From JBKPDV01 sp046728075 (lineage in GTDB: Bacteria; Acidobacteriota; Thermoanaerobaculia; UBA5066; Gp7-AA6), in the NCBI GenBank assembly GCA_046728075.1, contig JBKPDV010000144.1:1-23643 (forward strand): a DNA stretch of 23,643 nucleotides, written 5' to 3'. Below, one piece after another: positions 18,679-23,643 of the stretch. A program made the position numbers and the translations under genes. The notes beneath the pieces are model-generated. The model ran no database searches. It was given only the letters and a program-made list of their open reading frames with translations, and was not told the DNA's origin. Position 1 is the stretch's first letter, and the number at the start of each line of letters is the position of its first letter.

Positions 18679-19602
18679 CTACCACACCTGCCGAGCCATC
18701 GCCATGATTTCGTTCACGACGACCTCGGGCGCTTCGATAGGCACGTCGTGACCGACAGAGGTATGGCTGATCTTTGATTGTCGCGAGCGCGAGGCGATCT
18801 CTTCCTGGCCTTCGAGCCAATACTTGCGCAAGCGTTCGGTCGCTGTATCCGACCAGCCTGCGGGCTTCCGCCACTGAGCTGCGATGATGACGAGAGGAAC
18901 GTGGATGCGGCGCTGCTCCGCTGTCATTGCGGTTTCGAGATCGGGCAACGCACCCTCTTCGAATCTCGCTTCCCACCAGTCGCGCGAAGCGCTTGCCGCT
19001 TCGAGCTTGAGGCGCAATGCGGCGGGAAGCTTCGAGGGGAAGTCTTGCTGCGGCCACTTGTCAGTGGCGCGCCACTCTTCCATTTCCCTGGTCCGCCGTG
19101 CGCGGTGCGCAGCCGACGCCTGTTGCAACTCGGGGAGCTTCGTCCGCGACGACTCGAGATTCGGCGGGTCGACGACGATGATGCCGGCGATCTCGGCGGG
19201 ATATCGCCAGTAGTACCGCTGCATGAGAGATCCGCCCAACGAATGGCCGACGAGGATAAATGGCGGCTTCTCGCCGCTACGACGCAGAAGCTCATGAAGA
19301 TCAGTGATATAGCCGCCGACAGTCCGCGACTGCGGCGGATCGCTCCAGCCGAACCCAGCACGATCGTACGAGCAGGTACGAATCTGGTCGCGCAGGGCGT
19401 CCTGCACGAGCCACCACTCGTAAAATCCGACGGCGGCGCCTGATTCCAGTACGACTGTGTGCGGTCCTTGGCCGATGCAGACGACGTGGAGGCTTCGTCC
19501 TCCGATATCGACTCGCTTGCCAACAGGTACGCCCACCGCCGCAGAAACGGCGAAAAGAATGATCGCAGCGGCTACAAGCATTGCCTTCAGTTTATGTCGC
19601 AT
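18679..19602 (-). CDS. Alpha/beta hydrolase, membrane-anchored or exported
   Basis: This is a 307-aa alpha/beta hydrolase. The start MRHKLKAMLVAAAIILFAVS is a signal peptide or membrane anchor, so it probably works outside the cytoplasm. The family features follow in order: VVLESGAAVGFYEWW (oxyanion region), CSYDRAGFGWSDPP, the nucleophile elbow ILVGHSLGGSLMQRYYW (Ser about 121) and a late SVGHDVPIEAPE with the catalytic His (about 285). The acid is not obvious from the sequence alone. The ATG at 19602 is used because the region before it reads through the next attC. It is the largest intact cassette gene. Substrate unknown. Confidence 0.87.
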   Translation of the reverse strand: MRHKLKAMLVAAAIILFAVSAAVGVPVGKRVDIGGRSLHVVCIGQGPHTVVLESGAAVGFYEWWLVQDALRDQIRTCSYDRAGFGWSDPPQSRTVGGYITDLHELLRRSGEKPPFILVGHSLGGSLMQRYYWRYPAEIAGIIVVDPPNLESSRTKLPELQQASAAHRARRTREMEEWRATDKWPQQDFPSKLPAALRLKLEAASASRDWWEARFEEGALPDLETAMTAEQRRIHVPLVIIAAQWRKPAGWSDTATERLRKYWLEGQEEIASRSRQSKISHTSVGHDVPIEAPEVVVNEIMAMARQVW

Positions 19603-19668
19603 TCGATGAATCGGGTCGCCACAGCACCTCACGGGCCCCGAGAGAGCTGGTTTCGGATCTATCGACCG

Positions 19669-19729
19669 GCCGAACGGCTCGCGGCTCAGCGGCGCGCACG
19701 TGCGCGTCCGCTGCGACCGGTTGTTAGGC
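19669..19729 (-). repeat. attC site (family A)
   Basis: GCCGAACGGCTCGCGGCTCA, a hairpin with GCGCGCACGTGCGCGT (perfectly self-complementary tip), then CCGCTGCGACCGGTT and GTTAGGC. The tip replaces the usual GCAA loop. Confidence 0.87.
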
Positions 19730-19795
19730 AGCAACCACCAGAACGTAAGGCGTGCTTGCTTCTTGCATTCGCCGGTCGTCGCTTCGTCGCAACAT

Positions 19796-20244
19796 CTAGT
19801 CTACCTTTCGAAGCGTCACGGTCATGGACGGCGTCCAACGCTTGCCATCGTCCGAGTGCTCATGGTTTGCCGTCAGGGTCCTTCCACTGTCAGTGAATAC
19901 GCCCTTGCAGCGGTGGTGCCTTGCCTGCCACGTCCAAGTACCATCTCGGAAAGTCAGCGTCTCCGTAATTACGTTCCCGTTGTGCTCAAAGAAGTGGGTA
20001 CGGAATTGATCGGTGGCTGGATCGTAACTGATGACCTCGAGCCGCCCACGTCCTGTTCTCCAATACGGCCATACGCAGGATGCATGATGAACTGCCCACC
20101 CGGCCCCCACTGATAGACGTCGCTCGCGAAGATCCTGGCCGACGGCGCTCCTGGTGCCGCGACAGTCTCACCCTCAGTCAGCCATCGACCGATGAAAACC
20201 TCGAGCCGATCGAGTGCGCTGGGACGTGAATTCGATCTAGACAT
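19796..20244 (-). pseudogene. DUF1579-like protein, frameshifted by one missing base
   Basis: This is a DUF1579-like protein whose frame breaks once. The N-terminal part from ATG 20244 reads ALDRLEVFIGRWLTEGETVA (the family's L-x-x-x-x-G-x-W-x-x-E-G start), then VYQWGPGGQFIMHPAYGRIG. At about 20040-20046 one base is missing; adding it joins to GLEVISYDPATDQFRTHFFE, TETLTFRDGTWTWQARHHRC and the end MTVTLRKVD at 19796. The 449-nt span equals 150 codons less one base, which fits one deletion. The full protein would be 149 aa. Either decay or assembly error. Function unestablished for the family. Confidence 0.8.
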
Positions 20245-20283
20245 GGCGTCACGTTCCCTTCCGTTGGCGTTGCGTCCTTTGCG

Positions 20284-20344
20284 GCCTAACGGCTTGCGCT
20301 CAGCGGCGCCCGCAAGGGGCGTCCGCTTCAGCCGCGGATTAGGC
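20284..20344 (-). repeat. attC site (family A)
   Basis: GCCTAACGGCTTGCGCTCA, the hairpin GCGCCCGCAAGGGGCGT, then CCGCTTCAGCCGCGG and ATTAGGC. Small length changes in both arms leave the pairing mostly intact. Confidence 0.87.
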
Positions 20345-20372
20345 GCATCGCTCCTGGGCAGGCGCGGCGGAA

Positions 20373-20822
20373 TCAGAGGCCCCTCGTCCGTAAGAATTTG
20401 TCGAGCTCGGCGCTCGTGATGCGCCCCGCCGACTGTCCGAGAGGATCGTTCAGCCTGTTCGCACCAGGTCGGAACACCCAGAATTCGGTCTGTCGCTGTG
20501 AGTCTCGGGCGATGACGACGTTCGTCGTTTCGCCGCGGTCGATCAATTCGATTCGGATCGGGACCATCGGATGGCTGTGATGAGCCCACACGTGATCCAC
20601 CAGCCGCAACGCCAGAAGCAGGGCTCTGGGATCATTGACCTGCTCGCCGTTCATCCGTACCTCGGAAGCATTGCTGATTTCGGCAAGCAACTCTTTTCGG
20701 GCTCGTCTCTCACTTACATGATCCGTCACAACGAGGCCAGCGCCAATGAGAAATGCCAACACGGCCAGGACGGGGACACATCCGGGAGGACGCTGCCGTT
20801 GCGGCGACAAGGACTCAGTCAC
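20373..20822 (-). CDS. Membrane-anchored hypothetical protein (149 aa)
   Basis: I do not recognise the family. The protein has a short basic N-terminus (QRQRPPG), one hydrophobic span (VPVLAVLAFLIGAGLVV, residues about 16-32) and a soluble remainder with an RRARKELLAEISNASEVRMN helix and later IELIDRGETTNVVIARDSQR, ending SAELDKFLRTRGL. This suggests a single-pass membrane protein with the domain outside the cytoplasm. The GTG at 20822 has GGAG a few nt upstream. It is a single-gene cassette. No enzymatic motif is seen. Confidence 0.7.
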   Translation of the reverse strand: MTESLSPQRQRPPGCVPVLAVLAFLIGAGLVVTDHVSERRARKELLAEISNASEVRMNGEQVNDPRALLLALRLVDHVWAHHSHPMVPIRIELIDRGETTNVVIARDSQRQTEFWVFRPGANRLNDPLGQSAGRITSAELDKFLRTRGL

Positions 20823-20854
20823 AGCTCCGACACTCGCGGTTCCGCAAGTAATGC

Positions 20855-20930
20855 GCCTAACGGGTGGCGCGCCAGCGGCTCGCGAAGAGCCGAAGGCGAT
20901 GAGCGAGTCCGCTGCACGCGCATGTTAGGC
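20855..20930 (-). repeat. attC site (family B)
   Basis: GCCTAACGGGTGGCGCGCCA, an inner GCGAAGAGCCGAAGGCGATG, then GAGTCCGCTGCACGCGCAT and GTTAGGC. It is 76 bp, closest to the site at 17358-17433. Confidence 0.87.
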
Positions 20931-21065
20931 CGCCTGCCGACAGTCTCGGGCCCGCGTCCATATCCGCGCCGTCGAAATTCTCGGCAACAAGAGTTCAGCC
21001 AACGAGTAGACCGTCGTTCCTGACTTTGACCCACCAGACTGTCTGAGGCAGCGCTTCGACGGATG

Positions 21066-21615
<550 letters not shown>

Positions 21616-21644
21616 TACGTAAGAGTACCAATCACCATAGGGCC

Positions 21645-21705
21645 GCCCAACGGCTTGCAGCTCAGCGGCGCGCGCAAGGGCGTCCGCTGCAGCGCGTTGT
21701 TAGGC
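21645..21705 (-). repeat. attC site (family A)
   Basis: GCCCAACGGCTTGCAGCTCA, the hairpin GCGCGCGCAAGGGCGT, then CCGCTGCAGCGCGTT and GTTAGGC. It belongs to the DUF1801 gene ending at 21728. Confidence 0.88.
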
Positions 21706-21727
21706 CGCAGTTCGGTCTTGGCTGCGC

Positions 21728-22153
21728 CTATGATTTGCCCCAACCTGGAATTGCCGCCGCCTGCTGAGCCCACTTGGCCAACTGCGATTCGTTTAGGTCG
21801 TCTTCGTGGATGTCGATCCATCGAGCCTCTTTGGCGGTGCCGCCCGGCGGGACGGGTCGCAGCGACGTGCCCTTGAAGAATGTGACCTTCACGTACTTCC
21901 CGAAAACGTGGAAGCTCAGGAACCACCCGTGGCCCTTGACGCCATACATGGGCGAATTCCAGCGTACCGCCTTGTGAACTCCAGGCACTGTTCTTACGAT
22001 GAGCTCGTCCAGGCGACGCCCGATATCACGCTTCCACCCCGGTATGGCCGAGATGTAGGCCTGTACCGGGCTGTCGCCATCTGCTTTGGCGATCTGCGGG
22101 TTCCCGCCCGAGAGCAGCACGGGCTTTGACGAACTGGAGGCCGGCTTACGCAT
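21728..22153 (-). CDS. DUF1801 family protein
   Basis: This is a 141-aa YdhG-like DUF1801 protein. After a low-complexity start (MRKPASSSSKPVLLSGGN) it has VQAYISAIPGWKRDIGRRLD, the diagnostic HKAVRWNSPMYGVKGHGWFL, then FGKYVKVTFFKGTSLRPVPP and ARWIDIHEDDLNESQLAKWA. The ATG at 22153 has only a weak GAGA upstream, and the attC to the right starts 14 nt away. It is expected to be a frataxin-like fold; function is not established. The DoxX cassette lies directly upstream in the reading direction, the same gene pair and order as in the plus-strand operon. Confidence 0.86.
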   Translation of the reverse strand: MRKPASSSSKPVLLSGGNPQIAKADGDSPVQAYISAIPGWKRDIGRRLDELIVRTVPGVHKAVRWNSPMYGVKGHGWFLSFHVFGKYVKVTFFKGTSLRPVPPGGTAKEARWIDIHEDDLNESQLAKWAQQAAAIPGWGKS

Positions 22154-22166
22154 ACGTCTCTCTGCG

Positions 22167-22233
22167 GCCGAACGGCTTGCGGCTCAGCGGCGCCGGCAAG
22201 GCCGTCCGCGGCACTCGGCAGCGCGTAACCGGC
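22167..22233 (-). repeat. attC site (family A, right arm changed)
   Basis: GCCGAACGGCTTGCGGCTCA and the hairpin GCGCCGGCAAGGCCGT are well kept. The right arm is CCGCGGCACTCGGCAGCGCG followed by TAACCGGC instead of GTTAGGC. Confidence 0.78.
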
Positions 22234-22234
22234 A

Positions 22235-22672
22235 CTACCACGTAGACCACAACGTGAGACCAATGAAGAGTACCTGCATGGGAATCCGTAGCCAGAGCGG
22301 AGTGACAGGATTGCCCCGCAGCGTGAGCCCTGCTTTCGCCGCATGAACATTTGCCGGCAATAACGCGACGAACAGCAGAACCAAAGCCATCCCCGCTACC
22401 CGTTGTACTTTCGGGATCAGAAGGCCGATGGCGCCAAGGATCTCGCAAATCCCCGTGAAAGCGACCATCGCTTTGGGTCTGGGCACCCAAGGTGGTGTCA
22501 TTCGTACGAGGTCTTCTCTCGTACGCGTGAAATGAGCGCTTGCAGTGAAGACAAGCATGAGTGCCAGACCAAACCGCGTTGCCGCTGGCCATGAGGCTAA
22601 GGCGTCGAGGCCGAGAGCTCCGAGGCCCCGGAATGCGAGGATGCCGGCAATGAGAATGATTAGAACCGTCAT
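22235..22672 (-). CDS. DoxX family membrane protein
   Basis: This is a 145-aa four-helix membrane protein of the DoxX family. Hydrophobic spans are about residues 2-22 (VLIILIAGILAFRGLGALG), 30-44 (AATRFGLALMLVFTA), 68-85 (AMVAFTGICEILGAIGLL), 90-108 (RVAGMALVLLFVALLPANVH) and 128-144 (LRIPMQVLFIGLTLWS). The loop HFTRTREDLVRMTPPWVPRP is typical. The ATG at 22672 lacks a clear ribosome binding site. It is a single-gene cassette next to the DUF1801 cassette. A role in redox balance is reported for some relatives but is not shown here. Confidence 0.86.
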   Translation of the reverse strand: MTVLIILIAGILAFRGLGALGLDALASWPAATRFGLALMLVFTASAHFTRTREDLVRMTPPWVPRPKAMVAFTGICEILGAIGLLIPKVQRVAGMALVLLFVALLPANVHAAKAGLTLRGNPVTPLWLRIPMQVLFIGLTLWSTW

Positions 22673-22716
22673 TCTCGTATCGTATGCGAATGCCGCGAAC
22701 GGACGGTGCGAGTGCT

Positions 22717-22776
22717 GACCAACGACATGGAGTTCGGCGGCGAGCGAACCGAGTCCGCTGCAATGACGGGTTAGGC
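22717..22776 (-). repeat. attC site (family B-like)
   Basis: GACCAACGACATGGAGTTCG, an inner GCGGCGAGCGAACCGAGTCC, then GCTGCAATGACGG and GTTAGGC. The left half matches the 16876 site, while the inner part is much shorter. It supplies the TAA stop of the thioesterase gene. Confidence 0.75.
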
Positions 22777-23235
22777 CGGGCCTGCGGCGGACGCGCCACT
22801 CGGCCTCGCGCTAATGGTGGAAAGCATGGTTGCGACGAGCTCCTGCTCGACGCCATCAACGCCGAGAACCTCAGCCAGACACACTGTCAGTTGCCGCCCC
22901 GCACGCAGAACCCGTCCGCGTGCGAGCAGCCGCGGCGCCTTGGCTGGTGCCAGGAGGTTGATCTTGAACTCCACCGCTAAGACCTCGTACCCGGGAGGGG
23001 TCAGCGTGAGCGCGGCGTAGCCGTTTGCTGAATCCGCGATCGCGGCGGTGGCGCCCGCGTGCATGTACCCGTGCTGCTGAGAGAGAGCGGGAGAGAACGG
23101 AAGTGCGATGTGCACCTCGCCTGGCTCGATGAGCTCGAGCGAGGCACCGAGGGTGGACATGAGGCCTTGCTGCGCGAAGCTCGCGCGGACGCGGGCCGCG
23201 AAATCGGGATCCTGCAGCGTTGCGCGAGGTGCCAT
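22771..23235 (-). CDS. PaaI-type hotdog thioesterase
   Basis: This is a 154-aa hotdog thioesterase of the PaaI/YigI group. It has the start RASFAQQGLMSTLGASLELI, the family's HGYMHAGATAAIADSANGYA (about residues 55-74, with the H-G and D that mark this group), then VLAVEFKINLLAPAKAPRLL and CLAEVLGVDGVEQELVA. These enzymes cleave aryl or acyl-CoA thioesters. The ATG at 23235 has no good ribosome binding site. The TAA stop lies within the attC GTTAGGC box (22771-22773). A second, different hotdog protein is at 2590-3018. The natural acyl group is unknown. Confidence 0.87.
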   Translation of the reverse strand: MAPRATLQDPDFAARVRASFAQQGLMSTLGASLELIEPGEVHIALPFSPALSQQHGYMHAGATAAIADSANGYAALTLTPPGYEVLAVEFKINLLAPAKAPRLLARGRVLRAGRQLTVCLAEVLGVDGVEQELVATMLSTISARPSGASAAGPA

Positions 23236-23299
23236 ACGGGTGAGATTAGCGGGACCTGCCAGTGGCCGGCGGCGCTGCCGCCCAGGCGATCCTGACCCA

Positions 23300-23378
23300 G
23301 CCTAACAGACGGCGCGTCAGCAGCAATCGCGTGCGAGCGAAGCGAGCTGCGGAAGTCCGCTGCCTGCGCATATGAGGC
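23300..23378 (-). repeat. attC site (family B, right box mutated)
   Basis: GCCTAACAGACGGCGCGTCA, an inner AATCGCGTGCGAGCGAAGCG, then GTCCGCTGCCTGCGCAT and ATGAGGC instead of GTTAGGC. It is 79 bp. The left half matches the 17358 site. Confidence 0.78.
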
Positions 23379-23412
23379 CGCGCTTCCGATGCCGCCTGCG
23401 CGGGTACCGCGG

Positions 23413-23601
23413 TCAACTCGGTCGCGATGGTGCTGACTGCCCGTCGAGTTCAAGAATGGGGGCAAGATCGAGTGACCGCATCGCGCTCACTGCCGCCTCC
23501 CAACGACCCTCGGCGCAGAGGCCCTGGACGCCTGCATCCTCGTAGGCTCGGCTCGCGACTTCGACCATAGCGCTGCGGATACGCTCGGCGAGATCGTTCA
23601 C
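23413..23601 (-). CDS. Small hypothetical protein (62 aa)
   Basis: This is a 62-aa soluble protein, mostly helical: MNDLAERIRSAMVEVASRAY, then EDAGVQGLCAEGRWEAAVSA and MRSLDLAPILELDG. Similar short proteins are common in soil cassette sets but have no known function. The start is GTG at 23601. AGGAGG lies about 17 nt upstream, farther than ideal, so an ATG-less start near this point or read-through from an upstream cassette could apply. It is the rightmost cassette gene of the window. Confidence 0.65.
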   Translation of the reverse strand: MNDLAERIRSAMVEVASRAYEDAGVQGLCAEGRWEAAVSAMRSLDLAPILELDGQSAPSRPS

Positions 23602-23643
23602 AGCTCTATTCGCGTTGCCCTCCTGGCGCTGATCATGCGGAAC

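Overview
This 23.6 kb, GC-rich window reads as a long array of integron gene cassettes, probably from an uncultured soil or sediment bacterium. I cannot assign a phylum. Nearly every real gene is a small, self-contained, single-domain protein on the minus strand. Successive genes are separated by imperfect palindromes of about 55-80 bp that begin GCCTAAC (or a variant) and end GTTAGGC (or a variant), as integron attC recombination sites do. I count about 21 complete or nearly complete sites, 2 very short ones and about 10 degenerate or internally deleted ones. No integrase gene, attI site or cassette promoter is visible. Because the cassettes read leftwards, the integrase, if there is one, should lie beyond the right edge.

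Left part (1-8.7 kb): an O-acetylserine-type PLP enzyme, a DUF3303 protein, two DinB proteins, a 64-aa zinc-finger-like protein, an acyl-CoA thioesterase, a membrane protein, an exported VOC protein (plus strand), an MDR oxidoreductase, a SnoaL-like protein, a MOSC protein, a lipocalin-like protein and a RelE/ParE toxin with a frameshifted antitoxin. The attC sites here are mostly degenerate or truncated. Middle (8.7-10.6 kb): a plus-strand four-gene operon (ArsR regulator, AHSA1/SRPBCC, DoxX, DUF1801). It has a strong sigma70-like promoter whose predicted start point falls on the ATG, suggesting a leaderless first gene. Right part (10.66-23.6 kb): a regular array with well-preserved attC sites. 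It carries VOC, two RibD/DHFR-like reductases, three cupins, two MDR oxidoreductases (one frameshifted), PUA-like and ASCH-like proteins, a stand-alone ClpX-type zinc finger, DUF1330, DinB, an alpha/beta hydrolase, a truncated HAD fragment, DUF1579 (frameshifted), DUF1801, DoxX, a PaaI thioesterase and several small unknowns.

The genes do not form a pathway. They are a typical cassette cargo of detoxification-like, stress-like and unknown proteins, with several families occurring two or three times. The attC sites shape the genes: several ORFs take their TAA stop from the GCCTAAC core, and others read through the site and gain an attC-encoded tail. There are two attC structural families, and site quality declines from right to left, which fits older cassettes lying farther from attI. 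Three genes carry single-base indels in GC-rich tracts, which could be real decay or assembly error.
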